Part shown: in pieces, positions 1 through 9,322 of the stretch | Layout of the letters: each line of letters opens with the position of its first letter | How positions within the stretch are numbered: the first letter of the stretch is position 1 | Assembly (NCBI RefSeq): GCF_027923765.1 | Contig: NZ_AP026709.1 | Span: forward strand, 1,855,501-1,919,500 | Origin: Pseudodesulfovibrio nedwellii | Lineage (GTDB): Bacteria; Desulfobacterota; Desulfovibrionia; Desulfovibrionales; Desulfovibrionaceae | Length of the DNA stretch: 64,000 nucleotides | Reading direction: 5' to 3' | The notes under the pieces: model-generated | Database searches by the model: none | The model's input: only the letters and a program-made list of their open reading frames with translations | Told to the model about the DNA's origin: nothing | Program-made: the position numbers and the translations under genes

Positions 1-940
1 ACACTTCACACGGGAAGATATCTTCAACCATTTCATCGCGATAATCCTTGTCAGACAAATTAAAAAGTTTTCGCATGGCCGGGTTGATAACCGTAATCTT
101 GCCGGTCACATCCACCACCAACAGACCATCTGCCAAGTTATCAAGAATCGCCGAAAGGTACGCCATATGATCTCGGAGCTCACCGGTAGCCTTGTCCACT
201 TCGCTATTCATTTCCATAAACAGCAACGCTAACTCCTGCCCCATGGACTGCATGGCCCGTCCAAGAAGATTCAGTTCATCCTTGGTCCGAATGTCAATCG
301 TCGCAGAAAAATCATGGGCGGCCAGCCTTCGGGCGTATTCAGTCAGTTGATCGAGAGGACGGGAAATACGCCGAGTAACCAGATACAAAACACCAACACA
401 AGCCCAAAAAGTGAAAAACAGTAAGACCTGCATGTCGAAAATCGCTTTCCAAAAATAACTCACGACCAACTCTTTATCCATCCCGACATGGACATAACCG
501 GCCACACCCGCCAAAACCGGAGCACAGATATCAATCACTCTTCCGAGTGACTCAACCTTCAATTCGGTAACGATCTGCATGTGCTTGGACTTGGGCAAAG
601 GCTTCAAGACATCAGGAACTTCAGGAACAAAGGTATGTGAAACGATAACACCATCAGAATCTACGACAAAAACATATGCCACGCCCTCGATCGCAAGATA
701 TTGATCAATCATGGCCTGAGTCGTGGCTGCATTGCGTCCCAACAAGACTTCCTGGCTGGCGCTGGCAATAGCTGTGGCAATGGCCGCCCCCTTGCTGACG
801 TATTCGCTGGTCAAACGATCGTGCAGGGTATAGGCCGCCAACGCAGAGGTCAGAATGGAAATACAGCCGAACAGACAAAAGGCGAGCAGCCCCGTCTTCA
901 AGAAAATGGACATTCCCTTTATTTGCGCCATGACTGCCAT
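1..940 (-). CDS. Sensor kinase-like protein, N-terminal part (cut by window edge)
   Basis: About 313 residues are visible before the left edge. Order: cytoplasmic start, first membrane segment near residues 10-32, a sensor region of about 130 residues, second membrane segment near 165-187, a HAMP linker (RRISRPLDQLTEYARRL), and the start of a PAS domain (GLLVVDVTGKITVINPAMRK). This is the usual N-terminal half of a membrane histidine kinase or related signalling output; the catalytic part lies outside the window, so the output type is unknown. Several starts are possible: ATG at 940 (GAGGG just upstream), 931 or 913. All overlap or nearly overlap the stop of the upstream binding-protein gene (919-921), so the two are co-transcribed and probably translationally coupled. 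I infer that the binding protein and kinase form one sensing unit. Confidence 0.8.
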   Translation of the reverse strand, partial: MAVMAQIKGMSIFLKTGLLAFCLFGCISILTSALAAYTLHDRLTSEYVSKGAAIATAIASASQEVLLGRNAATTQAMIDQYLAIEGVAYVFVVDSDGVIVSHTFVPEVPDVLKPLPKSKHMQIVTELKVESLGRVIDICAPVLAGVAGYVHVGMDKELVVSYFWKAIFDMQVLLFFTFWACVGVLYLVTRRISRPLDQLTEYARRLAAHDFSATIDIRTKDELNLLGRAMQSMGQELALLFMEMNSEVDKATGELRDHMAYLSAILDNLADGLLVVDVTGKITVINPAMRKLFNLSDKDYRDEMVEDIFPCEV

Positions 941-2175
941 AGTCCCTCATCAAGGGGCACAAACTTACCATCCCTGACCGTTGTAAAATACACTTTATCC
1001 AGCCCTTGGTGATTGCCGGGGCTAAAATTAACGGGAGCATTTATTCCGAGGTCGGCATTTCGGATAAACTCGGCGGCCCACCGGATCCCTGATGTCGGGA
1101 CTTCTTCATATGAAGCAAGGATACGGGCCATGGCCTTGGCATTGAGAAACCCTTCAAAACTCGTAAAACTGTACTTGAGCGGCAGGTATGATTCAACCGT
1201 CAAAGGTGGCGGAGAAGGAGCATAACGATCCATATATTCCCGGTATTCCCTGACAGCGGGCAGACTCAAATCTTCATAACTGGGAACAATCTGCGTATTC
1301 ACAAGATTTTTGGTGTAGTCACGCCCAGACTTGGCCCCTACTTTTTCCAACAAAACAAGAAGATTTTCGCTGCCCACAAATGAAACATTGGCTATCGGGA
1401 CATCAAGTCCCATGTCGCGGGCATCGCGAATAAAGGCTGCACACGCAGCATAGGAACCAATGGACAGCACGACATCCGGCTTGGATCGCAGGAGGATATC
1501 CACCTGCCGTTTCATGGAGTCCTCAAAACGCGCACCCCTTCTATACGTTGCCTCGCCAGCCAAAAACCGATTCCGGGCAGCCAAAGCCTTACGGGTTCCA
1601 TCCCAACCACTCCGACCATAAGCATCAGCTTGATAAAAAACAGCAATCCGAGTTCTTCCACTGTCCAAAAATCTGTTTACCAAACCGTCAAGCTCGTCCA
1701 CATAGGAAGCTCGAAGGTTGAAGACATAACTTCTGTATGGCTGTTGCCGCTGCGGTTCCGCACCCGTAAACGGAAAAAACAAGAGTTTCTGATGCCCCTT
1801 ATATCCCTTTAGCAGAGGTAAAATACGCGTCACCGTCGGCGTTCCCACGTAATTGAAAAGGCACAGGATATCATCATCCTCAAGAAATTTTATCGTGTTC
1901 TCAATGGCGGGATCAGGTTGATACCCATCATCGAGAGGGACGATATTCACATGATGGCCATTGATTCCGCCGGATTCATTGAGAAAAGCAAAATAAGCCA
2001 TGGAGCCTCGATACAGCTCCACACCCAACCCTTTACTCGGACCGTTAAAGGCAGCGGACATGCCCAACAAAAAGTTTTCGCCCGCCCATGCCATCGGCTT
2101 TCCGGCCTGAAAAAGAATCAGTCCCGAAATAAAAAGAAGGAAGAACAGTGCACCGCGTATTCTTTTTTCAATCAT
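919..2175 (-). CDS. Periplasmic branched-chain amino acid-type binding protein (Peripla_BP_6 family)
   Basis: 418 residues. A hydrophobic signal peptide (residues 1-31, ending near AWAGEN) is followed by a type I periplasmic binding fold. LLGMSAAFNGPSKGLGVELY resembles the ligand-binding opening of LivJ/AmiC-like proteins, and later segments (FYQADAYGRSGWDGTRKAL, PDVVLSIGSYAACAAFIRDA) match the second lobe of that family. The family binds amino acids, amides or other small polar ligands in the periplasm. No permease or ATPase gene is beside it; instead its 3' end overlaps the start of a membrane sensor kinase. A role as ligand receptor for that kinase is therefore more likely than transport (inference). 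Ligand not predictable. The gene is transcribed divergently from the GlmS-like gene. Confidence 0.85.
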   Translation of the reverse strand: MIEKRIRGALFFLLFISGLILFQAGKPMAWAGENFLLGMSAAFNGPSKGLGVELYRGSMAYFAFLNESGGINGHHVNIVPLDDGYQPDPAIENTIKFLEDDDILCLFNYVGTPTVTRILPLLKGYKGHQKLLFFPFTGAEPQRQQPYRSYVFNLRASYVDELDGLVNRFLDSGRTRIAVFYQADAYGRSGWDGTRKALAARNRFLAGEATYRRGARFEDSMKRQVDILLRSKPDVVLSIGSYAACAAFIRDARDMGLDVPIANVSFVGSENLLVLLEKVGAKSGRDYTKNLVNTQIVPSYEDLSLPAVREYREYMDRYAPSPPPLTVESYLPLKYSFTSFEGFLNAKAMARILASYEEVPTSGIRWAAEFIRNADLGINAPVNFSPGNHQGLDKVYFTTVRDGKFVPLDEGLWQSWRK

Positions 2176-2457
2176 ACAACTATCGATTATTAGTACTATT
2201 TATATCAAAAGACTCTAAAATAGGCGCAGACCATAGCAGCATGTTAGAGTGTTGAAAAGTTGGTTATAATCTTAAAAATAAACACTCTTTTTGCCTTCAG
2301 TGCAAAACACCGACAAGACAAGGCTCTCCAAACTTGCCAAGCCCTGCCATGTGCAGTAATTCAACTACCGCGCACCCGGTTTCACCAACCTTATGCAAAG
2401 GTCCGGCACGGAAAAGCGCCTCACGACGACAACCATCCATCAGGAGAATAGACCGCC

Positions 2458-5283
2458 ATGTGTGGTATCGCCAGTTTTCTCAGCAACAGACAATGGCTCA
2501 ACACGCCGGACACCGGCTGGCTCACCGAACTTGAAACCGCTTTCACTGAAGCGAGCACAAGTACCGACCTTATGCAGGCAGCAGCCCCATTGGGCGTACT
2601 GGCCGATCATTTTTACGACCTCATGGCCTTTGGCCTACACATGCAACTGGTGGGCAACCAACAAATTCACACCAGCTTGAGTTCCATCCGAGACATTATA
2701 CGGAACATGCGCAACGCCGCAGCAGTCAAGCTGGAACAAGGACCACGCACCGACGCCCTTGAAGGACTGCACGAAACCCTGGACGACTACCTTTGGCAGA
2801 TCGACCGGGAAGTCCTCGGTAACATGCAAGACACACTGGCAATCATGCCTGAAAATATCGCTGAAAAAACCAACGCTCGCGACCGTCACTTCTTGGCCTG
2901 GGGCACCGAACAGGTATTGCAGTCCATCGACAAGCTCGAAGTACGAGGACGCGATTCTGCAGGTGTGGCCGTAGCCTTTATCCTCCCCAAAGGGATAAAC
3001 CCGGAACAAGCGCTAAGTACGACGCAAAAAGACGAACTCCAAAAGCGTTGCTCCATCAATAACGCCGACACACGCCAAGTGTTGGTCCGCACACTCCCTG
3101 ACGGACGCACGGCATGTCGCTTCCTGTACAAAGTGGCTCAGCTTGTTGGTCAGCTCGGCGACAATGGCGCTGCCCTGCGCGAATTCATCACCAACGATGA
3201 TCTACTTTGGAACATGGCTGAAGGGCTGGAAACCCTAAATATCATCGCCCACACCCGCTGGGCTTCCAACGGCATCATTTCAGTCCCCAACTGCCACCCT
3301 GTCGATGGTCTCGTTGAAGGAGATGTCTCCACCGGTCTGGAAAAGACCATGTTCGTGCTGAACGGAGATGTGGACAACTACCGGACTCTGGTTGAAGAAA
3401 CCGTAACCAGCAAAGGCGCATTCATTCCGCCTGTTATCTCCACAGACGCCAAAATTCTCCCTGTTCTTTTTCATCTCGGCGCGACTGAAGACGGCGATGC
3501 CGAAACACGGTTCCGTAGCGTACTCAAACAATGCGAAGGATCGCTTGCCGTAGTCATGCAAAACCTGAGTGACTTCGACTCCCAATTCCTGGCCCAGAAA
3601 GGGTCCGGTCAGTCGTTTTACGTCGGCAACACTCAGGACGGCTGGCTGGTTGCATCCGAAGCGTACGGAATGGCAGCCCGAGCACGAAGTTCTTATCCCA
3701 TAGCCGTCCATCAGCAGGGCGGTGTCTCTGTTATTCTTCGCGACTCCGATGCGGTTGGCAGCATCCCCGTTGCCCGTTATCTCGACTCCGGCGACTCTGT
3801 TGAATTAGCCGAAGAAAAAATTGAGATCTTCTCCAGAGATATTTTCCGGGGGGAATACACCCACTATATCGAGAAGGAAATCCACGAGGCTTCAGATTCC
3901 GTCCGCAATACCTTGCACGGCAAATACCTGCGTAAGAACAACGCCATCGAATTCCTGCCCGAAGGTTTCGGTAACGGTCCAGACTTGGTCAAACGGTTCA
4001 AGGACACAACGACACCTATCAAGCGCATAATTTGCGTTGGTCAGGGAACAGCAGCCGTGGCAGCCATGGCCGTGGCCCAACTTCTGCGCCGCACATTGGC
4101 CGGAACTGGCCTGTCCGTGGAATCCTATACAGGATCAGAACTGATCGGTTTTATGGGCAAAGACCGTATGAACGATGTATTCCTGATCCCCGTTTCCCAG
4201 AGTGGAACAACCACGGATACCAACCGCGTTGTGGACCTTTGTCGCGATCAGGGCGCGTGGGTCAACTGCATTGTCAACCGACGCAACTCACCTCTGGTCC
4301 AAAAATCAGACTCTTATATCTACACATCAAATGGGCGTGACGTGGAAATGGCAGTGGCCTCCACCAAGGCGTTCTATTCACAAATTGCGGCTGGAAAATT
4401 GCTCTCCCTGTGGCTGGCAGACGTACTCGATTCCATGGACGCCGGGGCTATCCTCACCGAAATTGAAGCGCTTGAAGACCTACCCGACAAAATCGATCAG
4501 GTACTCGCCAACAAAGATGCCATAGGTGAAGTGGCGAAGAAATTCGCCCCGGTCCACCGATATTGGGCATTGGTAGGCAACGGTGCCAACTGCGTTGCGG
4601 CTCAGGAAGTGCGCATCAAGCTCTCTGAACTATGCTACAAGTCCATCCCCTGCGATGTGACCGAAGACAAAAAGCATATCGATCTGTCCACCGAGCCACT
4701 GACCCTAGTCATGGCTTCCGACCTGCCTGAAATGGTCGCCATGGACACAGTCAAGGAAACCACCATATTCAAAGCACACAACGGGTCACCCATTGTATTC
4801 TGTGCCGAAGACGAGACCCGATTTGACGGCATTGCCGAAGCCACCATCAAGGTGCCACGTGTCGGCGGCGGTCTGGACTTCGTGCTGGAAACCGTGGCTG
4901 GACACTGGTGGGGTGTCATGGCGGCCAAAGCAATCGATGCCCATGCCGAACCGTTCCGTAAAGCACGGATTGTTCTCGGCGAAATGATCGCAGATCCCAA
5001 TAAATGGGACCGCAAAACCCTGCTCGTCCAGCTCAACAAATGCATTGACCGTATCGCATCCGGTGCCACGGATTCGGCTCTGCCTGCCCGTGTGACCGCA
5101 GGACTCGCCAACTATATGCTCTGGCTCGTCAATCAGTCCGCCGACATCCTCGTGTCAGAAGCACGACTGACAGACATCCTGACCGTGCTGAACAAAGCCA
5201 TCGAAGAAATGACCCGCCCCATCGACACCATCCGTCACCAGGCCAAAACTGTCACGGTTGGTATCAGCAGGCCTCAAGGATAG
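2458..5283 (+). CDS. Large GlmS-like glutamine amidotransferase / SIS-domain isomerase
   Basis: 941 residues, against about 610 for ordinary glucosamine-6-phosphate synthase (glutamine + fructose-6-P to GlcN-6-P + glutamate). It starts MCGIASF, so Cys2 can be the class II amidotransferase nucleophile. The next core motif, RGRDSAG, comes only at residues 163-169 instead of near 26, so roughly 140 helical residues are inserted. HTRWASNG and NCHPVDG follow, then two SIS domains (VSQSGTTTDT; VASTKAF). Residues matching the GlmS isomerase site are visible: Lys and Glu in RIKLSEL, His in KKHIDL, and a C-terminal AKTVTV resembling AKSVTV of GlmS. A further insertion of about 100 residues precedes the C-terminus. 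AGGAG lies 11 bases before the ATG. Likely still GlmS activity, but substrate use could differ. A terminator follows directly. Confidence 0.85.
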   Translation: MCGIASFLSNRQWLNTPDTGWLTELETAFTEASTSTDLMQAAAPLGVLADHFYDLMAFGLHMQLVGNQQIHTSLSSIRDIIRNMRNAAAVKLEQGPRTDALEGLHETLDDYLWQIDREVLGNMQDTLAIMPENIAEKTNARDRHFLAWGTEQVLQSIDKLEVRGRDSAGVAVAFILPKGINPEQALSTTQKDELQKRCSINNADTRQVLVRTLPDGRTACRFLYKVAQLVGQLGDNGAALREFITNDDLLWNMAEGLETLNIIAHTRWASNGIISVPNCHPVDGLVEGDVSTGLEKTMFVLNGDVDNYRTLVEETVTSKGAFIPPVISTDAKILPVLFHLGATEDGDAETRFRSVLKQCEGSLAVVMQNLSDFDSQFLAQKGSGQSFYVGNTQDGWLVASEAYGMAARARSSYPIAVHQQGGVSVILRDSDAVGSIPVARYLDSGDSVELAEEKIEIFSRDIFRGEYTHYIEKEIHEASDSVRNTLHGKYLRKNNAIEFLPEGFGNGPDLVKRFKDTTTPIKRIICVGQGTAAVAAMAVAQLLRRTLAGTGLSVESYTGSELIGFMGKDRMNDVFLIPVSQSGTTTDTNRVVDLCRDQGAWVNCIVNRRNSPLVQKSDSYIYTSNGRDVEMAVASTKAFYSQIAAGKLLSLWLADVLDSMDAGAILTEIEALEDLPDKIDQVLANKDAIGEVAKKFAPVHRYWALVGNGANCVAAQEVRIKLSELCYKSIPCDVTEDKKHIDLSTEPLTLVMASDLPEMVAMDTVKETTIFKAHNGSPIVFCAEDETRFDGIAEATIKVPRVGGGLDFVLETVAGHWWGVMAAKAIDAHAEPFRKARIVLGEMIADPNKWDRKTLLVQLNKCIDRIASGATDSALPARVTAGLANYMLWLVNQSADILVSEARLTDILTVLNKAIEEMTRPIDTIRHQAKTVTVGISRPQG

Positions 5284-5319
5284 CACCTGTATAGATGAGT
5301 AATAAAATTGTTAAGTAAG

Positions 5320-5368
5320 GCCGCTTCTGGTGATCACGTTAAGTGCTCTCACCAAAAGCGGCTTTTCT
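5320..5368 (+). terminator. Rho-independent terminator of the GlmS-like gene
   Basis: A 14-base arm at 5320-5333 pairs with 5349-5362 with one mismatch (GCCGCTTCTGGTGA / TCACCAAAAGCGGC), followed by TTTTCTTA. Confidence 0.85.
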
Positions 5369-5560
5369 TATTACCGATCAGAAAAACAAATAGAGTCACA
5401 TTCGTGTAGCTGTAATGATGGGCCGCACTTTATCAATCTGAAAAGATAGAACATCTACGAAATCTTAGATCCTTATTACAATAGCACTTGCATTTGATAA
5501 TGAAAGTCGATATCAATTGCTTGTCGCGAGTCATTAAGCCCTCAAAGAAGGGAGTAGAAA

Positions 5561-5752
5561 ATGGCAAAAGCGGTATTTAACGATAAAAAAAATGGAGTTA
5601 CCATGACATTCAGAACCAGTATCAACAGCAATGGCAATCCGAAAGATTTCCTAAAGCGTGGACTCAAGTCAATGTTCCCTAATTACGAAGAAGAAAAAAA
5701 AAATCCGCCCGTAGAGACTGACGAAACCAAAAGAATTAAAGAATCGTCCTAA
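5561..5752 (+). CDS. Small hypothetical protein (63 aa)
   Basis: 63 residues, unrecognised. It begins MAKAVFNDKKNGVTMTF and ends with a charged, lysine/glutamate-rich tail. No membrane segment or signal peptide. A good ribosome binding site (AAGGGAG) lies 7 bases before the ATG, which is the main reason to accept it. It stands alone between the GlmS terminator and the DUF2721 gene. An internal ATG (MTFRTS) is a weaker alternative start. Function unknown. Confidence 0.5.
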   Translation: MAKAVFNDKKNGVTMTFRTSINSNGNPKDFLKRGLKSMFPNYEEEKKNPPVETDETKRIKESS

Positions 5753-6011
5753 GGAATACACGGAACGGGAATAAGCATGAAGGGATTCCCACAGCTAAGA
5801 GGTGAGCATTAATAATCAAGACAAAAAGCTCGCTTGCATCGCTGAACACCATGTAGAGCAGGCATTTTTGAGGACAAAGGATTCGGGTACACTTTCTGAA
5901 CCAAATACGATAAAACTGAGCCATACTAACGACACAGGGTTCAGCCATTGTGCCCACCAAGTAAACGTCCTTTGACTATTCGCGCCACGCGCTCTCTCTG
6001 GGAGAACTTTC

Positions 6012-6404
6012 ATGCAAATATCCGTGACCACGCCGGCTCTACTTTTCCCGGCCATATCGCTTTTCATGCTCGCTTTTACCAACCGCTTCCTGTCATTAGG
6101 AAGCCGTATCCGCAACCTGCATGATCAATATAGGGATTCAAAAGATGACTCCATTCGTGAACAGATCGAGAACCTGCGGGTACGAGTTCACATGATCCGC
6201 CACATGCAGGGCTTCGGAGTCATGTCCATGCTTGCCTGCATATTTTCCATGGTTTCCATTTTTCAAGACTGGATGCTCGCAGGACAATTCCTTTTTGGTA
6301 CCAGTCTACTTTTTCTCATCATTTCACTTATCATCTCTTTTCTGGAAATCCGCATTTCCATAGAAGCCCTAAATATTTTGCTCAAAGATATGGAGCAGAA
6401 ATAG
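6012..6404 (+). CDS. DUF2721 family membrane protein
   Basis: 130 residues. It starts with PALLFPAISLFMLAFTNRFL, followed by the basic segment LGSRIRNLHDQYRD and two further hydrophobic segments (residues about 70-90 and 95-118). This layout (helix, conserved R-x-R-x-L, charged loop, two helices) matches my recollection of DUF2721, an inner-membrane family of unknown function. GGGAGAA precedes the ATG by a few bases. It converges on the minus-strand gene 6462-6950 across a shared terminator. Confidence 0.7.
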   Translation: MQISVTTPALLFPAISLFMLAFTNRFLSLGSRIRNLHDQYRDSKDDSIREQIENLRVRVHMIRHMQGFGVMSMLACIFSMVSIFQDWMLAGQFLFGTSLLFLIISLIISFLEIRISIEALNILLKDMEQK

Positions 6405-6410
6405 CGCAAA

Positions 6411-6442
6411 AAAAAGCCCCGGAAACAACTCCGGGGCCTTTG
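6411..6442. terminator. Bidirectional terminator
   Basis: GCCCCGG at 6416-6422 pairs with CCGGGGC at 6431-6437, with an A-run on the left and TTTGAAATTT on the right, so it can serve both convergent genes. Confidence 0.8.
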
Positions 6443-6461
6443 AAATTTCTAAAAACTGACG

Positions 6462-6950
6462 CTAAATATACAACGTCTTAAAATTCTGTTCTACATCAGG
6501 GAACTTTTTGAAATCCTTGTATTCACGCGCAGCCTTCGCCATATAAGAAACCATCTGCTTCACAAGCCTGTCACGCTTGACCTTTCGATTCCATGACCGG
6601 ACCTCACAGTTACCGTTGGTTTCCAATGCCAATGACCAAGCCATTTCGGTATTCTTCTTGATTACCTCTGTTCCACCCTTGACATCCAACGTCAATATGA
6701 CTTGAACAAATGTGTCGCGGTGCAAATCCACGGCCTTGTTGATAGTGGAAATTTCGGCCTTGGTAAGCCGCAAATTTTCCAACCCGACTGATCCCCTGAC
6801 AGAAACCAAACCGGATAATCCACTGCCGGGTACCTGCATCCGGGTAAGAAGCCCCACCTTAAAAACAACTACTCCGATAAGTAGCACGAAAAAGACCGTG
6901 ATCGAACCAACAACAAAAGGCCTTCGTGCCTGAGAACTCTTGGAAGCCAT
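6462..6950 (-). CDS. Single-pass membrane-anchored protein of unknown function
   Basis: 162 residues from the ATG at 6950 (MASKSSQARRPF). That start has AGGCGG about 8 bases upstream. The frame is open further upstream to 7094, but that region lacks a convincing ribosome site and reads as low-similarity filler. Residues 11-35 form one membrane anchor (VVGSITVFFVLLIGVVVFKVG); the rest is a mixed alpha/beta extracytoplasmic domain with no motif I recognise (ENLRLTKAEISTINKAVDLH; TFVQVILTLDVKGG). It does not belong to an obvious operon. Function unknown. Confidence 0.65.
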   Translation of the reverse strand: MASKSSQARRPFVVGSITVFFVLLIGVVVFKVGLLTRMQVPGSGLSGLVSVRGSVGLENLRLTKAEISTINKAVDLHRDTFVQVILTLDVKGGTEVIKKNTEMAWSLALETNGNCEVRSWNRKVKRDRLVKQMVSYMAKAAREYKDFKKFPDVEQNFKTLYI

Positions 6951-7217
6951 CACAATACCGCCTAAAAAACCAATATTCCCGGATAGAAAGAATGTGGAAA
7001 ACATATTCCAACAGAAATTATTTAAATCATTTTGATATACTTTGCAAATGATATCTCTGCCCCCCTTCAGTGACAGCGTATCAACCTCGTTCATGAACTA
7101 TACACATAAGAGGGAAACGTATGCCAACGCTTGAAGATGTATGCAGATGGTCATTTATCTACGCCAAAGTGAAAGCTATTGTATGTTATTGACTGATGCG
7201 GTAAAATCACCCGCATA

Positions 7218-8495
7218 ATGGTGAACAAAAACAATACAGAATACAGAATCCCCGTAAGCCAACTCAGGCCAGGGGTTTTCATCAGACTGGAAAAAACAAA
7301 CTGGTTTGATCATCCTTTTTTGTTCAGCAACTTCAAAATCAAAGACCAAAAACAAGTCGCGCTCATCCGAAAACTGGGAATCTCCCATGTGATCTGCATC
7401 CCGGAAAAGAGCGACGTTCTGCCCCTCAAACCGACTGAGAAGACTCCTCCGCAACCTGATATTGATAAAGAACTCTCTCAGGAAGTCATCGACCACCTGT
7501 GGGAAATTAAAAATGAACGGACAGTCCGTCTTCGACAAAAAAAAGAACACATCGCGCTGTGTGAAAAACGCTTCGCTGTCTGCATCAAGGCTTTCAACTC
7601 CATCCTCAAGGGCGTTCTCGGCGGCAACATCCAATCCCTGCAAGAATCTATTGGATTTGTGGACAGGTTAACCGATTATTTCCTGAACGATCGAGAATCC
7701 ACGCTGCACTTGATGCACGTCATGAGTAAGGAAGAGGCTACTTACTCCCACCCCATGAATGTCGCTGTACTCGCCATGATCGTGGGCAAAGAAGCCGGGG
7801 TGACCGAAGGCGAAATGACCGCTCTCGGCCTGGGCGCACTCTTCCACGATATCGGCAAGGACCGCATCCCAAAAAAAATCTTGAAAAAGCGTGGAGAACT
7901 GACCCGGCCCGAACAGGAAATAATGGAGCAGCATCCCGCATTCGGGGCAGGATTACTGGCTGATATTGATCTTTTCCCACAAGGTGTTGTGACTATAGTG
8001 GCCCAGCATCACGAATGTATGGACGGTTCAGGATACCCTGAGGGACTTCACGGGAATGACATTGACAGACTCGCCCGTATCGTGGCTATCGCAGACGCTT
8101 ACGATAACCATTGCAACCATGCCAACCCCATGAACTCCATGACTCCGTACCTTGCCCTGTCCTACATGTTTGGTCACCAAAAACACATTTATGATGTGGA
8201 GCACCTGGCCCTGTTCATCCGCTGTCTGGGCGTATACCCACCGGGCACAGTCGTCGAGTTGTCAAACGGCGACATCGGCATGGTCATGGCTGTGAATCCG
8301 AAGAACCAGCTCAACCCAAGCGTTATGTTATATGATCCCGACGTTCCCAAAAAAGAAGCCCTCATCGTTGATCTAGCGGACGAACCAGACCTCAAGGTCG
8401 AAAAATCCATCCGATTGGCTCAACTGTCTCAGGAAGCACACGACTATCTTTCACCCAGAGCAAAAATCACCTACTACGTCGACCCGACACAATAA
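7218..8495 (+). CDS. HD-GYP domain cyclic-di-GMP phosphodiesterase
   Basis: 425 residues. The N-terminal ~130 residues resemble the DUF3391 region often found before HD-GYP domains (RIPVSQLRPGVFIRLEKTNW). The catalytic domain follows: an upstream histidine (YSHPMNVAVLA), the metal-binding HD of ALFHDIGKDRIP, the lone His of MEQHPAFGAGL, HHECMDGSGYPEGL (the GYP signature), and a distal aspartate in VAIADAYDNH. These are the residues expected for an active di-metal phosphodiesterase that cleaves c-di-GMP. No membrane segment, so cytosolic. The start has only a weak ribosome site. With the GGDEF protein at 35870 the window encodes both synthesis and breakdown of c-di-GMP, beside a large adhesin gene, a common output of this messenger. 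Confidence 0.9.
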   Translation: MVNKNNTEYRIPVSQLRPGVFIRLEKTNWFDHPFLFSNFKIKDQKQVALIRKLGISHVICIPEKSDVLPLKPTEKTPPQPDIDKELSQEVIDHLWEIKNERTVRLRQKKEHIALCEKRFAVCIKAFNSILKGVLGGNIQSLQESIGFVDRLTDYFLNDRESTLHLMHVMSKEEATYSHPMNVAVLAMIVGKEAGVTEGEMTALGLGALFHDIGKDRIPKKILKKRGELTRPEQEIMEQHPAFGAGLLADIDLFPQGVVTIVAQHHECMDGSGYPEGLHGNDIDRLARIVAIADAYDNHCNHANPMNSMTPYLALSYMFGHQKHIYDVEHLALFIRCLGVYPPGTVVELSNGDIGMVMAVNPKNQLNPSVMLYDPDVPKKEALIVDLADEPDLKVEKSIRLAQLSQEAHDYLSPRAKITYYVDPTQ

Positions 8496-8865
8496 GCTTT
8501 TTTCATGTGGGCTGTTGCCCTTTTGAGGAAGCCATTGCTCTTTTTTTGGGGAGCGTTGCGCATTCGCGATAAAGAGTTACTCATTATCGTTACAAAGGTT
8601 TCGCCTTTACGGCGACCTGCTTTTTTTTGAGGCAAAAAAAAGGAGGCAAAAAACGCCTTCTTCGTTGTGATCCTGATCTCGAACCCAAGAGCCTGTACGC
8701 GGCTCCACAGCCCGACAGGATTGTCTGTGACACAGAATCGATCGGGCTACGCTCCGCCACGCTGAACAGGCTCTAAGGCCCGCTATCAACTGTTCGTCGC
8801 TATAAGAACTTTTTCGTTGTAGGTGCCCACCTTTGATTCAGGTTCTTCGATAACCATAAAGGGCC

Positions 8866-9220
8866 TTGGGGTGTATAACACCCCAACACAGCTCTCCCTC
8901 CGAAGACGCACATTTCTTCCTCCCAAACGAAAACGGAACCCAGCCCTTGATCGGCGGCTTAGAAGCTGACCAATCGAAGGAGGCGGCTCTTGTAAGGGAA
9001 TCTGATGATTTTATCTTAAACTGATAAATGAGGGGGGGGGGAGAAAGGACTTATGCTTTTGACAGGATGGAACCGACTCGATTGGATCAGATTCTTGCCG
9101 CCGATCATGGGGGCGGCCAAGCTCGTGAGCCGAGTTTTTTGGTTCTTTTTGGGGCGGCTCAGCCAAAAAGATCCGCCGCCCGCGCAGGGCATGGAAAGCC
9201 TTGGGTGCTTCAGCACCCAA
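8866..9220. repeat. Pair of related 8-bp-stem hairpin repeats
   Basis: Copy A (8866-8886) and copy B (9201-9220) share CCTTGGG, a perfect 8-bp stem, a different 4-5 base loop, then CCCAACA and a nearby CTCTC. Stems are kept while loops differ, which suggests an RNA or structural repeat family. Confidence 0.45.
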
Positions 9221-9251
9221 CAATGACTCTCGCTAAAGCCGCATATTCCAA

Positions 9252-9276
9252 TAAAAAAGGCCGCTTCAAGCGGCCA
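9252..9276 (-). terminator. Terminator of the acyl-CoA synthetase gene
   Basis: GGCCGCTT / AAGCGGCC (9259-9275) with a T-run in the minus-strand direction (ATAAAAAA on the plus strand at 9251-9258), 47 bases after the stop codon. Confidence 0.8.
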
Positions 9277-9322
9277 TCCTTATTTCTTTTTTTCCCTCGC
9301 AAAGACTCAAGCACCTACTCCT

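Larger units (their letters stand above)
8496..9322. other. Gene-free interval with repeated hairpins and a G10 tract
   Basis: 827 bases with no convincing gene on either strand. It holds two related perfect hairpins: TTGGGGTG/CACCCCAA at 8866-8886 and TTGGGTGC/GCACCCAA at 9201-9220, both preceded by CC and followed by CA and a CTCTC. There are several A- or T-runs (8620-8650), a run of ten G at 9032-9041, and the terminator of the downstream gene at 9252-9276. A short GGGC/GCCC hairpin plus TTTT at 8514-8529 may end the HD-GYP transcript. It looks like accumulated intergenic repeat elements or a decayed locus. Confidence 0.5.

Noticed and set aside
2176-2457. Possible glmS ribozyme or riboswitch upstream of the GlmS-like gene
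   Set aside because: No recognisable ribozyme core; such ribozymes are known mainly from Gram-positive bacteria.
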